Source: Chitinophagales bacterium (GTDB lineage Bacteria; Bacteroidota; Bacteroidia; Chitinophagales; Chitinophagaceae). Taken from it: a stretch of DNA of 64,000 bases. The stretch is from positions 868,001-932,000 of the forward strand of contig JACJXQ010000008.1 in assembly GCA_020636495.1 (NCBI GenBank). Reading direction: 5' to 3'. The position numbers and the translations under genes were made by a program. The notes beneath the pieces are model-generated. The model was not told the origin of the DNA and made no database searches. It saw only the letters and a list, made by a program, of their open reading frames with translations. Shown here piece after piece: positions 8,882 to 18,522 of the stretch. Within the stretch, counting starts at the first letter, position 1. Each line of letters begins with the position of its first letter.

Positions 8882-11800
8882 ATGGCTGCAACAAAAAACA
8901 AGTCCGGTAAAGGTCTCTCTTTCTCCCGTCATTATACAAAAGACGGCCTTAGCCCGTACGAGATGTTCGAGTATGATTATCGTACATCTGTCATTCGTAA
9001 TCCGAATGGTGAAAAGGTATTTGAAATGACCAATGTTGAGGTTCCGAAACATTGGTCGCAGATAGCTACTGATATATTGGCACAGAAATATTTCCGCAAA
9101 GCGGGAGTACCTCAACCCGATGGCAGCCTGGGCAGGGAAACTTCTATTAAGGAAGTAGCGCACCGCCTGGCAGATTGCTGGCGCGGCTGGGGCGAAAAAT
9201 ATGGGTATTTCGCGAGCAAAGATGATGCCCGGGTATTTTACGATGAGTTGATATACAGTATCCTGAACCAGGGATGCGCGCCTAACTCACCGCAGTGGTT
9301 CAATACAGGTTTGTTCAGCAGCTATGGTATTGATGGTAAAGCACAGGGACACTATTATGTTGACCCCGTAACAGGACAGTTGGAGCGTTCTAAAAATGCT
9401 TATGAGCGTCCTCAACCTCACGCTTGCTTTATCTTAAGCACCAGCGACGACTTGGTGAATGAAGGTGGCATCATGGACCTGTGGGTACGCGAGGCTCGTA
9501 TATTCAAATATGGCTCTGGTGTAGGAACCAACTTCTCAACTGTACGTGCAGAAGGTGAAAAGCTGAGTGGTGGCGGTACATCAAGTGGTTTGATGAGTTT
9601 CCTGAAGATCGGTGACCGTGCAGCAGGTGCTATAAAAAGCGGTGGTACTACCCGCCGTGCAGCCAAAATGGTTTGTCTCGACCTGGACCACCCTGAAGTG
9701 GTTGACTTTATAGATTGGAAAGTAGAAGAAGAGAAAAAAGTAGCTGCACTGATAGCTGCGGGTTATGCTTCTGACTATGAAGGCGAAGCATATCGTACCG
9801 TATCAGGACAGAACTCTAATAACTCCGTTCGTATACCAAACGAGTTCTTCCGTCGCCTGACCAACAACGAGGATTGGGAAATGACTGCCCGTACAGATGG
9901 CAAAGTAATGAAGAAGATACCCGCAAAAGAACTGTGGGAAAAGATCGCTTACTCTGCATGGCGTTGCGCTGATCCGGGTACGCAATATGATACTACGATC
10001 AACGAGTGGCATACCTGCCCTGAAGGCGGCCCTATCCGTGCATCCAATCCTTGTTCAGAATACATGTTCCTGGACAACACAGCCTGTAACCTGGCCTCAT
10101 TGAACCTGCGTCGCTACTTCGATGAAGATACCTGCAGGTTTGATGTAGAAGGGTTTGAATATATGGTTCGCCTGTGGACGGTAGTACTTGAAGTATCAGT
10201 ACTGATGGCACAGTTCCCTTCTCCTGAGGTAGCACAGCTGAGCTACGATTACCGTACACTTGGCTTAGGATATGCCAACCTGGGCTCTATGCTCATGGTA
10301 AGCGGTATACCTTACGATAGTGAAGAAGCACGTGCCATAGGTGGTGCTATCACAGCTATCATGACGGGTGTTGCTTATCGTACATCTGCTGAGATGGCAG
10401 AGTCGCTGGGTGCATTCCCCCGCTTTAAAGAGAATCGCGAGCACATGCTGCGTGTAATGCGCAACCACCGTGCTGCAGCTTACGATGCTGCTGAAGCGTA
10501 CGAAGGACTGGAAACAAAACCAATGGGCATTAACGCCAAGTATTGCCCTGACTATATGCTGAAAGCGGCTACCAAAGCATGGGATGACGCGGTGCAGATG
10601 GGCGAGCAACACGGCTACCGCAACGCGCAGGCTACCGTTATCGCACCAACAGGTACTATCGGCCTGGTGATGGATTGCGATACTACCGGTATCGAGCCTG
10701 ATTTTGCACTGGTGAAATTCAAAAAACTTTCCGGTGGTGGTTATTTCAAGATCATCAACCAGTCTATACCACAGGCGTTAAAGCACCTGGGTTATAATAC
10801 ACAGCAAATTGATGACATCGTTAAGTACGCAAAAGGCCACGCTACATTCGCAGGTGCTCCGTACATCAACCACCAGACACTGAGCGAAAAAGGTTTCATT
10901 GCCGAAGAGCTGAAAAAACTGGATGCTGCGGTAGAAAGTGCATTTGAAATAGGATTTGTGTTCAATGCATATTCACTGGGCGAAGAATGTCTGAAACGCC
11001 TGGGTTTTGAACCTGAGCAATATTTTGCTCCTGACTTCAACTTGCTGGAAGAATTAGGATTTACAGATGAGGAGATAGACGCTGCTAACGATTATGTGTG
11101 CGGTACTATGATGGTAGAAGGTGCGCCGCACCTGAAAACAGCTCACCTGCCTGTATTTGATTGTGCTAATAAGTGCGGTAAAAAAGGTGAACGTTACATT
11201 CACGCCCACGGCCATATTCGTATGATGGGTGCTACTCAGCCTTTCATAAGCGGTGCGATATCCAAAACCATCAACCTGCCGCATGAGGCAACGGTTGAAG
11301 AAATAAAAGATTGCTACTTCCTGAGCTGGCAGCTGGGCATCAAAGCATGTGCGTTATACCGCGATGGTTCTAAACTGAGTCAGCCGCTGAGCAACAAGAG
11401 TGACAAGAAGAAGAAAGAAACGAAAGAAGAAGCTGCGGCTGAAGACAGCCAGATAGTAGATATGAGCAAACTGACAGTAGAAGAACTGCTGGAAGAAGTG
11501 AACAAGCGTGTACAAGCCAGCCCTGATACACAACTGAAACGCGAACTGAGCCGCATTGTAGAACGTAAACAACTACCGGCAAAACGTCGTGGCTATACCA
11601 TCAAGGCAAAAGTAGGCGGACAGCCATTGTTCGTGCGCACGGGTGAGTATAACGATGGTACACTGGGTGAGATATTCCTGGATATGGCTAAAGAAGGTGC
11701 AACAATGCGTAGCCTGATGAATAGCTTTGCTATTGCTGTTTCAGTAGGCCTGCAGTATGGTGTGCCGCTGGAAGAGTATGTAGACAAATTCACCTTTACA

Positions 11801-12190
11801 CGCTTTGAACCGGCTGGTATTGTGGAACACCCGAATATCAAATCGGCTACATCTGTACTTGACTTTATCTTCCGTTTGTTAGCGTTCGAATACCTGGATC
11901 GTACAGACCTGGTACACGTACAAGACCCCGAGCGCATACAAGGAGAAGACACAGCCGCTAAGCAAGAGCTATCGCAGGTACGTGTAACGCCACCTGCTGC
12001 ACAAAAGCAGAAGAACACAACTGTTGCGCCTAAAGCAGTAGGCGTGTCAGCACAAAATTCTGCTGATGTGAAAAAGCTGATGGGTACCAGCGCCGATGCG
12101 CCTGTTTGCCGCAACTGTGGTAACATTACCCTGCGCAACGGTACCTGCTATATGTGTCCTAACTGCGGCACTACCACAGGATGCAGCTAA
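8882..12190 (+). CDS. nrdJ: Adenosylcobalamin-dependent (class II) ribonucleotide reductase
   Basis: 1102 residues from the ATG at 8882; a TTG at 8873 would add three residues and is less likely. It reduces ribonucleotides to deoxyribonucleotides using coenzyme B12 as radical source, so it works with or without oxygen and needs no separate radical subunit. Visible marks are CAPNSPQWFNTG near residue 133, HACFILS near 180 (redox cysteine), GSGVGTNFS, and NPCSEYMFLDNTACNL near 389 with the N-x-C-x-E catalytic set. A charged linker (about 835-850) leads to a TSCPD domain (about 900-1010), and the C-terminus ends in a four-cysteine motif CRNC...CPNCGTTTGCS expected to carry reducing cysteines. 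The gene stands alone. Confidence 0.97.
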   Translation: MAATKNKSGKGLSFSRHYTKDGLSPYEMFEYDYRTSVIRNPNGEKVFEMTNVEVPKHWSQIATDILAQKYFRKAGVPQPDGSLGRETSIKEVAHRLADCWRGWGEKYGYFASKDDARVFYDELIYSILNQGCAPNSPQWFNTGLFSSYGIDGKAQGHYYVDPVTGQLERSKNAYERPQPHACFILSTSDDLVNEGGIMDLWVREARIFKYGSGVGTNFSTVRAEGEKLSGGGTSSGLMSFLKIGDRAAGAIKSGGTTRRAAKMVCLDLDHPEVVDFIDWKVEEEKKVAALIAAGYASDYEGEAYRTVSGQNSNNSVRIPNEFFRRLTNNEDWEMTARTDGKVMKKIPAKELWEKIAYSAWRCADPGTQYDTTINEWHTCPEGGPIRASNPCSEYMFLDNTACNLASLNLRRYFDEDTCRFDVEGFEYMVRLWTVVLEVSVLMAQFPSPEVAQLSYDYRTLGLGYANLGSMLMVSGIPYDSEEARAIGGAITAIMTGVAYRTSAEMAESLGAFPRFKENREHMLRVMRNHRAAAYDAAEAYEGLETKPMGINAKYCPDYMLKAATKAWDDAVQMGEQHGYRNAQATVIAPTGTIGLVMDCDTTGIEPDFALVKFKKLSGGGYFKIINQSIPQALKHLGYNTQQIDDIVKYAKGHATFAGAPYINHQTLSEKGFIAEELKKLDAAVESAFEIGFVFNAYSLGEECLKRLGFEPEQYFAPDFNLLEELGFTDEEIDAANDYVCGTMMVEGAPHLKTAHLPVFDCANKCGKKGERYIHAHGHIRMMGATQPFISGAISKTINLPHEATVEEIKDCYFLSWQLGIKACALYRDGSKLSQPLSNKSDKKKKETKEEAAAEDSQIVDMSKLTVEELLEEVNKRVQASPDTQLKRELSRIVERKQLPAKRRGYTIKAKVGGQPLFVRTGEYNDGTLGEIFLDMAKEGATMRSLMNSFAIAVSVGLQYGVPLEEYVDKFTFTRFEPAGIVEHPNIKSATSVLDFIFRLLAFEYLDRTDLVHVQDPERIQGEDTAAKQELSQVRVTPPAAQKQKNTTVAPKAVGVSAQNSADVKKLMGTSADAPVCRNCGNITLRNGTCYMCPNCGTTTGCS

Positions 12191-12231
12191 GAATATTACG
12201 AATAGTTTTCGATGATTAATACAGACAGCAC

Positions 12232-12258
12232 AGCCCCGGATTACTCCGGGGCTTTTTG
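12232..12258 (+). terminator. Intrinsic terminator after nrdJ
   Basis: AGCCCCGGA (12232-12240) pairs perfectly with TCCGGGGCT (12245-12253) around a TTAC loop, followed by a run of T. It lies 41 bases after the nrdJ stop. Confidence 0.92.
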
Positions 12259-12286
12259 TTGATTGTCACCTAAAGGAAGATGAATA

Positions 12287-13228
12287 CTACTTTGTAAGCT
12301 CAGTCACAGCCCTGTATACTTTGGTCACTACAGAGCTCATCCTTAAATAGTCCAGCGTTTCCGGTTTGTCGTCAGCGGTATGATAATAGATATTCCGGTA
12401 ACGGGTACAATCTGTTACCAGTACAGACGGCCATTTAAAACGTGTATAGTTTTTATGGGTACGCATGTCGACATGTTTAGACCATGCCGCTGCCCTGAAA
12501 ACTTTGGTAGGGGTGCCGCTTTTGCCATGAGTAAACTCTTTGGTAAACAGCCTGGCGAATTTGCCTGCAAATGGTTTGTGTATCACGGCGATAAAATCCC
12601 CGGTGCTTCTGTGAAAAATACCTGATAGAAAGGACGGGTAGGTCTGCGAATTTTTATGATCGTCAAAATAGCCTATCATTTCCAGGCAAACCATGCCAAC
12701 TACAGGAGTATTATTGTTGTGGAGCGATGTAGCGTGTATAGAGCTACCCATGTCCTGCGAGCCATAATAAGGAGGTTCTTCAGGACTATAAGCTACCAGG
12801 TCTATTCTTACTTCCCATTTGCTTTGGTCCGTTTCTGAAAGCATGCGGGCTAGCTCCAATAGTCCCGCTACACCGCTGGCGTTATCGTCAGCACCGGGAA
12901 AATCTCCGAATACATCGTAGTGTGCCCCTATAATAATGCGTGGCGCATTTACAGGGCCGAATGTGGCATAGACATTATTATACTTCTTCCCTTTTGAAAG
13001 GAATGATTGTATATATGTTTCTTTTGTCAGTCCGGAAAACTGCTCATAGATGTACTGTCCCGTATGGTTCAGGGCTACTGTATCAGTATAGTTCCTGTAG
13101 CCGGGGCCTTCAGTAAGCTTGTCTACATGTTTGCGCAGGGCGGCCTCGCTGGCCTCTGTACCATACGCGCACAGTTGAGTCATGAACAAACAGGCTGTAA
13201 CAACAACATGTAAAAGGCAACATCTCAT
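12287..13228 (-). CDS. Secreted M28-family zinc aminopeptidase
   Basis: 313 residues with a signal peptide (about 1-23, ending LCAYG). The M28 metal ligands are visible in order: GAHYDVFGD (His-x-Asp), GADDNASGVAGLLELARML (bridging Asp), SPEEPPYYGSQDM (catalytic Glu pair), a later EMIGY segment, and YYHTADD near the end (His ligand). The product should cleave N-terminal residues or peptides in the periplasm or outside. It lies 17 bases downstream of the glycosylase gene on the same strand and probably shares its transcript. Confidence 0.9.
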   Translation of the reverse strand: MRCCLLHVVVTACLFMTQLCAYGTEASEAALRKHVDKLTEGPGYRNYTDTVALNHTGQYIYEQFSGLTKETYIQSFLSKGKKYNNVYATFGPVNAPRIIIGAHYDVFGDFPGADDNASGVAGLLELARMLSETDQSKWEVRIDLVAYSPEEPPYYGSQDMGSSIHATSLHNNNTPVVGMVCLEMIGYFDDHKNSQTYPSFLSGIFHRSTGDFIAVIHKPFAGKFARLFTKEFTHGKSGTPTKVFRAAAWSKHVDMRTHKNYTRFKWPSVLVTDCTRYRNIYYHTADDKPETLDYLRMSSVVTKVYRAVTELTK

Positions 13229-13245
13229 ATTTGTTTCTTTAGGGG

Positions 13246-13863
13246 TTAATTACCATCCTTGTGTTCCCAGAGGTGCAGGCAGGCATAGGTGCGGTACGGG
13301 CGCCACCTGGCCGATAGCTGCAGCATCTTTTCGCGCAATTGTTTTTTATCAGCCGGGTCAAGCTTATATACTTGTATCATGGCTTGCTGAATACCCAGGT
13401 CGTCTACCGCAAATACATCTTCCCTGCCCAGGGCAAACATTAGTAGCATCTCCACCGTCCATTTGCCTACACCTTTTATCGGCAGCAGAAATTCCTTTAC
13501 CTCATCATCACTCATTTTATGCAACGCTTTATCACTCATATCATATTCAAGCGCATAGCGGGCTATGTTTTGTATATAATGCGTTTTAGCGTTCGACAAC
13601 CCTATTGATCTAAGTTGCTCAAAAGGCATATCTGCTACCTGTACCGGTGTCGGTTCCACACCATCAAACAGGTCGATAAAACGATCGTATATCACCTTTG
13701 CTACTTTGGTAGACAACTGCTGGCTCATAATAGAGCGCATCAGGTGCAGGGTGACATTCCTGCGTTTTTCCAGTTTTTTACCTGCTGAATTTTGCAGCAC
13801 TTTTTCCAGTTTTTTATCTTTTGAAAGATGTGCCAGGTAGGCAGCTTCTTTTTTTACGGTCAT
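13246..13863 (-). CDS. AlkA-like DNA-3-methyladenine glycosylase (HhH-GPD superfamily)
   Basis: 205 residues. It should remove alkylated purines from DNA as the first step of base excision repair. The helix-hairpin-helix and GPD loop are visible as LPIKGVGKWTVEMLLMFALGR followed by VFAVDDLGIQQAM, where the second Asp of the DD pair is the expected catalytic residue. An N-terminal RNVTLHLMRSIMSQQLSTKVA segment matches the usual family start. No Cys cluster follows, so it is not an EndoIII/MutY type. It leads the M28 peptidase gene. Confidence 0.9.
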   Translation of the reverse strand: MTVKKEAAYLAHLSKDKKLEKVLQNSAGKKLEKRRNVTLHLMRSIMSQQLSTKVAKVIYDRFIDLFDGVEPTPVQVADMPFEQLRSIGLSNAKTHYIQNIARYALEYDMSDKALHKMSDDEVKEFLLPIKGVGKWTVEMLLMFALGREDVFAVDDLGIQQAMIQVYKLDPADKKQLREKMLQLSARWRPYRTYACLHLWEHKDGN

Positions 13864-14004
13864 AGTAATGAGTGGCTGATTAAGATGTCAATTTATCTGC
13901 TGTCTGTACAAATAAGTCAATTAAGATAATAAAAACTTATATATTCTGAAAGCAAGCAGGGCAAAGGAGGTCATACTTATCCTGATATTTACATATTCAA
14001 ATAG

Positions 14005-14012
14005 TATCTTTG
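14005..14012 (+). promoter_or_regulatory. -7 element of gcvT
   Basis: TATCTTTG is an exact match to TAnnTTTG, 22 bases before the ATG at 14035. No clear -33 TTG is seen. Confidence 0.6.
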
Positions 14013-14034
14013 CCCCCGCATTTAATATTTAGAT

Positions 14035-15123
14035 ATGAAGAATACTCCATTTACTGATAAGCACATTGCACTGGGCGCTAAAATGGCCGAGTTCGCAGGT
14101 TATAATATGCCTATATCCTACAGCGGTATCAACGATGAGCACGCTACGGTACGTAAGAACGCCGGTGTTTTCGACGTGAGCCACATGGGCGAGTTCATCC
14201 TGAAAGGCCCCGACGCGCTCGACCTGATTCAACGTGTGACCAGCAATGACGCTGCCAAGCTGAATGCTCCCGGTAAAGCTCAGTACTCATGCCTGCCCAA
14301 CGATGAGGGTGGTATAGTAGATGACCTGCTGGTATATGCTATTGAACCGAACAACGTGTACATGCTGGTAGTAAATGCTTCCAACATCGAGAAAGACTGG
14401 AACTGGATAAGCAAGCATAATACAAAGAATGTAGAGATGCACAACATCTCTGACAAAACAGGCCTGCTGGCTGTACAAGGCCCTAAAGCTGTTGAGTATA
14501 TGCAGGAACTGACCGATATGGACATCACCAACCTGAAATACTACACTTTTGTAAAAGGTACGTTTGCCGGTATTGAGAATGTTGTGGTAAGCGCTACGGG
14601 TTATACCGGTGCAGGTGGTGTAGAAATATATTTTGAAGATACAGACGGTGCGGGCGATAAGATATGGGAAGAAGTATTTCGTGTCGGTGGCCCTAAAGGC
14701 ATGAAGCCTATCGGCCTGGGCGCGCGTGATACACTGCGCCTCGAAATGGGTTTCTGCCTGTATGGTAATGATATTGACGATACAACCTCTCCTTTAGAAG
14801 CAGGACTGGGATGGATCACCAAATTCACGAAAGATTTTACGTCTAAAGAAAAATTTGAAGCTCAGAAAGCTAATGGCGTTAGTCGCAAGCTGGTAGGTTT
14901 CGTGATGGTAGACAAGGGTATTCCCCGTCATCACTACAAGATACAGAACGCCGCAGGCGAAGAGATAGGTTTTGTAACCTCAGGTACACAATCACCTAGC
15001 CTGGGCAAAGCGATAGGTATGGGTTATGTACGTAAGGATATGGCTGCTGAAGGCAACGAAATAAACATCATGATCCGCGACAAGGCAGTTAAAGCCAAAG
15101 TGGTGAAAATGCCTTTTGAATAA
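14035..15123 (+). CDS. gcvT: Glycine cleavage system T protein (aminomethyltransferase)
   Basis: 362 residues, the usual length. It transfers the methylene group from the lipoyl-bound aminomethyl intermediate of the H protein to tetrahydrofolate, releasing ammonia. Recognised segments are the N-terminal MPISYSGINDEHATVRKNAG, VFDVSHMGEF, the folate site YTGAGGVEIYFED, and GLGARDTLRLEMGFCLYGND, followed by the C-terminal barrel domain (SPSLGKAIGMGYV). gcvH and gcvP are not nearby. A strong terminator follows, so it is probably monocistronic. Confidence 0.96.
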   Translation: MKNTPFTDKHIALGAKMAEFAGYNMPISYSGINDEHATVRKNAGVFDVSHMGEFILKGPDALDLIQRVTSNDAAKLNAPGKAQYSCLPNDEGGIVDDLLVYAIEPNNVYMLVVNASNIEKDWNWISKHNTKNVEMHNISDKTGLLAVQGPKAVEYMQELTDMDITNLKYYTFVKGTFAGIENVVVSATGYTGAGGVEIYFEDTDGAGDKIWEEVFRVGGPKGMKPIGLGARDTLRLEMGFCLYGNDIDDTTSPLEAGLGWITKFTKDFTSKEKFEAQKANGVSRKLVGFVMVDKGIPRHHYKIQNAAGEEIGFVTSGTQSPSLGKAIGMGYVRKDMAAEGNEINIMIRDKAVKAKVVKMPFE

Positions 15124-15143
15124 TAATATTGATATAGTATGAC

Positions 15144-15175
15144 AAAGCCCGCATATAGTATGCGGGCTTTTTTTT
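15144..15175 (+). terminator. Intrinsic terminator after gcvT
   Basis: A perfect 12-bp stem (AAAGCCCGCATA with its complement at 15159-15170), a 3-base loop and a T-run to about 15175. Confidence 0.93.
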
Positions 15176-15199
15176 ATACCTTATCTGATATTTATCCCT

Positions 15200-16984
15200 A
15201 TGCTGTCCCGTATTTCGTATTTCATTTGTGTGATTCTGGTGTTATATACATCGGTCGTGTTCTATCCAAAATGGAACAACACAGCTACGGAATCTCCTTT
15301 GGGTTGGGACGCTTGTACCTATTACTGGTACCTGCCTGCAACATTTATCTATAAAGACCTGAAACAACAGAAATTTGGAGACAGCATAATAGCCAAATAT
15401 GGTTTTACTTCCGGTTTTTGTCAGTCATATCTCTACGAGGGAGGCAACAGGGTCATTACCTATAGTTCTGGAGTTGCAGTTTTAGAATTGCCGGCTTTTA
15501 CTATTGCACATATCCTGGCGCGTCCGTTAGGTTATCCTGCCGATGGATTTTCAAAACCCTACCAGGTGGCGGTACAATTGTGGGGTGTTTTGGCAGGATT
15601 GGTGGGCTTGTGGTATTTCAGAAGATTACTGCTGTTGTATTTCAGTGATAAAGCAACGGCCATAACTTTGTTCTTACTTGTTGTCGGTACCAACTATCTG
15701 AATTATGCAGCTATTGATGTTACCATCACCCATAGTTACCTGTTCACTATCTACGTATTTCTGCTGCTTAATACGCATTACTTTTATGCCACACCCAATA
15801 GGAAATATGCTGTAAGAATAGGACTGCTTATGGGCCTGGCGATACTGGTACGCCCGTCAGAAATGATAGCTGCCATTATTCCGCTGGCATGGGGCATGGA
15901 AAGTATCTCGTTCAGCGCAATAAAAGAACGGATAAGCTTTTTGATGCAACATTACAGGTATTTACTCCTCGCCGTTGCATGCACGGTATTGGTAGGCTCT
16001 TTACAGGTGGCTTATTGGTGGTATGTTGCAGGGCAGCCATTTGTATATAGCTATACCGATCAGGGCTTTACATGGAAAAGCCCGCACTTCTGGTTATATA
16101 CCTTCAGTTACCGTAGCGGCTGGCTGGTGTATACGCCGTTATTGATGTTTGTATTTGCTGGGTTATTGCCTTTTTTATGGAGAGGGAAGAACAAGGTTGC
16201 TATCATTACTTTTTTTCTTGTCAATTACTATATTATTTCTGCATGGGATATTTGGTGGTACGGTGGTATGGGCGGGCGCGCTATGGTACAGAGCTACGTT
16301 GTTGTGTTTTTTATCATCGCAACCCTGGTTGAAACTTTGTTGCGGACACGCTGGTTGAAATGGCCCGTATTTGCTTTGATGCTCCTGTTCGTTTATGTAA
16401 ATGTCTGGTTCACATACACGGCACATGCTGCTTCAGGATTGTATGACCCTGTTTGTATGACAAGGGCATATTATTGGGCTGTAGTGGGGCGTTTCAAAGT
16501 GCCTGCTTACACGGTAAGGTATAAGGATACTGATGAGTATTTTGATGGAACGCCACGTAATATGCAAGTATTGTACACAAATGGTTTTGAAGAAGATACC
16601 ACTGAGACTGATATAGAACCAATAGCCGGGTCCTGCTCGTTGCTTATGGATGCAGGCAGGACCTATGCTCCGAAAATGGGAGTGTCATATGTTGACAAAC
16701 ACGCAGATTGGGTACGTGTCAAAGCAAAGATACATATGACTTGCTGGGAGTGGGAAACATGGAGGCAAATACAATTAACGGTGGGGTTTCTTGAAAACAA
16801 AAACTACATAAAAAGAAATACGTTAAGGCTTAACCACGCAACGGAACATTGGGATGATGAGATATTTTTTGATGTAAAGATACCTGGCCAGTCTTTCGAT
16901 TCAGTAGATATTGTCATATGGAACCCAGGCACAACATGTCCTGTAATGGTGGATGATATTGAACTATGGTCTTTTGAAGAATAA
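15200..16984 (+). CDS. Polytopic membrane protein with C-terminal soluble domain, possible GT-C-type glycosyltransferase
   Basis: 594 residues. About ten hydrophobic segments occupy residues 1-420, with a first extracytoplasmic loop that contains GWDACTYYWYLPATFIYKDL, a layout seen in GT-C (lipid-linked sugar) transferases. From about 430 a soluble domain follows that ends with DVKIPGQSFDSVDIVIWNPG...VDDIELWSF, which looks like a carbohydrate-binding-type beta sandwich. No family was recognised with certainty. It ends 4 bases before the stop of an oppositely oriented membrane protein gene. Confidence 0.7.
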   Translation: MLSRISYFICVILVLYTSVVFYPKWNNTATESPLGWDACTYYWYLPATFIYKDLKQQKFGDSIIAKYGFTSGFCQSYLYEGGNRVITYSSGVAVLELPAFTIAHILARPLGYPADGFSKPYQVAVQLWGVLAGLVGLWYFRRLLLLYFSDKATAITLFLLVVGTNYLNYAAIDVTITHSYLFTIYVFLLLNTHYFYATPNRKYAVRIGLLMGLAILVRPSEMIAAIIPLAWGMESISFSAIKERISFLMQHYRYLLLAVACTVLVGSLQVAYWWYVAGQPFVYSYTDQGFTWKSPHFWLYTFSYRSGWLVYTPLLMFVFAGLLPFLWRGKNKVAIITFFLVNYYIISAWDIWWYGGMGGRAMVQSYVVVFFIIATLVETLLRTRWLKWPVFALMLLFVYVNVWFTYTAHAASGLYDPVCMTRAYYWAVVGRFKVPAYTVRYKDTDEYFDGTPRNMQVLYTNGFEEDTTETDIEPIAGSCSLLMDAGRTYAPKMGVSYVDKHADWVRVKAKIHMTCWEWETWRQIQLTVGFLENKNYIKRNTLRLNHATEHWDDEIFFDVKIPGQSFDSVDIVIWNPGTTCPVMVDDIELWSFEE

Positions 16985-16988
16985 TTAT

Positions 16989-18365
16989 CTATCGTTCTTT
17001 ATAGATACTATAATGGCTGCTGCTATCTGTAAATTTGAAATAAACAGGATTCAGCTCTTTATATCCGAATACACCCCATTTAGAAACAAAATCATTTGTA
17101 TATACACATACCCAGCTCAGCTCGTCTACATTCTCAGTTATTAGTATAGATGCTGTCTTGTTCCTTTCCAGTGTCGATAATAACCAGAATTCGTAACAGG
17201 TAGCCCAGGGGAAAAGCAAGGTTTCGGCAGGTACGGTATTGTCTGCAACAATGGCTTTTTCATGGCCGTACTTGTCCAGGTAGCCGCGGTACCAGTCTAT
17301 GCGGTCCCTGTAAAAGTTATGTTGGATATAAATACGTGCTATGCCGGTTAACAGTATGAACAGGAACAATGTCGAGGCAACCTTAGGTTTAAATAGCGCA
17401 GGCAACACATCATACACTAGTGGTACTGCCAGTATCAGCGATAAGGGCAGGTACAGGTTCTCCATATAAAAGTCAGGGGCATATCCGTCAGGGAAACATA
17501 CATTGATGAGCAGCGTGTAACCGGCAAAGGCACCATACACCAGTATCAGCTTCAGCCGGTTTTTTTGTCTTATGTATAAGATCGTTATCAGCACCAATAC
17601 TACAGGTATCCAGTAATACAGGCTCAGCCAGTTGCTGATGAAGTGTTTGTGGGAGTACAGGTTGAAATAGTTAGGGAATAAGGTTTTAAAATTGCTCAAA
17701 CCTCCCATTGACTGGCTTTCATAACTATCTGAGAAAATGTATTTCTTCAGCAGTATGGTGATAATGAACACGATATTGATGCCGCTCCACAACCATCGGT
17801 TCATGCGCATGTCGCTGCTCAGAAATACAAATGCCGAAACAAAGAAGAAAGGGAAGATGATAAGCGGGTGAGACAACCCTGCTACCATAATACCAATGAT
17901 CAGTAAAGGGTATAGCAAATATGCAGGTATACGCTTTTCTGTGGTGGCCAGGGCCCATACCATCACCATAAAGGCCATGCCCAATGGTAATTCTGATATA
18001 CCCCAATAATAAGTATGGGCGGCAAACAGCAGATTCAACAATAATATCACCAGTGCAGCGCGGTAATTTTTCAGCACATTGCCGCATATAACATAGAAAA
18101 CAAAATACCAGATGATAAACCCGAATGAGTAACTCATGATCACCCACTTAAGTGGTAACGACAGCCTGGTGGCAACGACAGGGAACATCTCAGTAAGCAC
18201 AGCTATATACCTGTCGTGATGAATGACAAAATTTCCCGTACGTACAATGTCGAACAGGAAAAAGGCATTATCCAGCAATATGATACGTTCTTTGTAAAAT
18301 ACCAGGGCCATTATGGTGAGTATAAAGTAGGCCCATATGCCGGTATTGTATAATTTTTTATCCAT
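16989..18365 (-). CDS. Polytopic membrane protein of unknown function
   Basis: 458 residues with around ten to eleven hydrophobic segments spread along the length and a short C-terminal soluble tail. An early loop NAFFLFDIVRTGNFVIHHDRY sits where GT-C enzymes hold acidic residues, but no diagnostic motif is present, so a glycosyltransferase or oligosaccharide-related role is only a guess. It converges on the membrane protein gene at 15200-16984 with a 4-base gap. Confidence 0.7.
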   Translation of the reverse strand: MDKKLYNTGIWAYFILTIMALVFYKERIILLDNAFFLFDIVRTGNFVIHHDRYIAVLTEMFPVVATRLSLPLKWVIMSYSFGFIIWYFVFYVICGNVLKNYRAALVILLLNLLFAAHTYYWGISELPLGMAFMVMVWALATTEKRIPAYLLYPLLIIGIMVAGLSHPLIIFPFFFVSAFVFLSSDMRMNRWLWSGINIVFIITILLKKYIFSDSYESQSMGGLSNFKTLFPNYFNLYSHKHFISNWLSLYYWIPVVLVLITILYIRQKNRLKLILVYGAFAGYTLLINVCFPDGYAPDFYMENLYLPLSLILAVPLVYDVLPALFKPKVASTLFLFILLTGIARIYIQHNFYRDRIDWYRGYLDKYGHEKAIVADNTVPAETLLFPWATCYEFWLLSTLERNKTASILITENVDELSWVCVYTNDFVSKWGVFGYKELNPVYFKFTDSSSHYSIYKER

Positions 18366-18490
18366 TAAGGGTACTGATACATTATTTGTTGGCTTACTAT
18401 TAACAAGCCTGATTATGAGTAATTAACGCTTTCAGCCAATAAAACTATTGATTTGATGTAAAATCCTGCCATAAAGAGCAAAGTTTTTTC

Positions 18491-18498
18491 TTTCTTTG
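18491..18498 (+). promoter_or_regulatory. Candidate -7 element of pyrH, decides the start codon
   Basis: TTTCTTTG differs from TAnnTTTG by one base. It overlaps an in-frame TTG at 18496 that might otherwise be called as start; this favours the ATG at 18523, 24 bases downstream. Confidence 0.45.
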
Positions 18499-18522
18499 CA
18501 GACAATTCCAAAATACATATTC

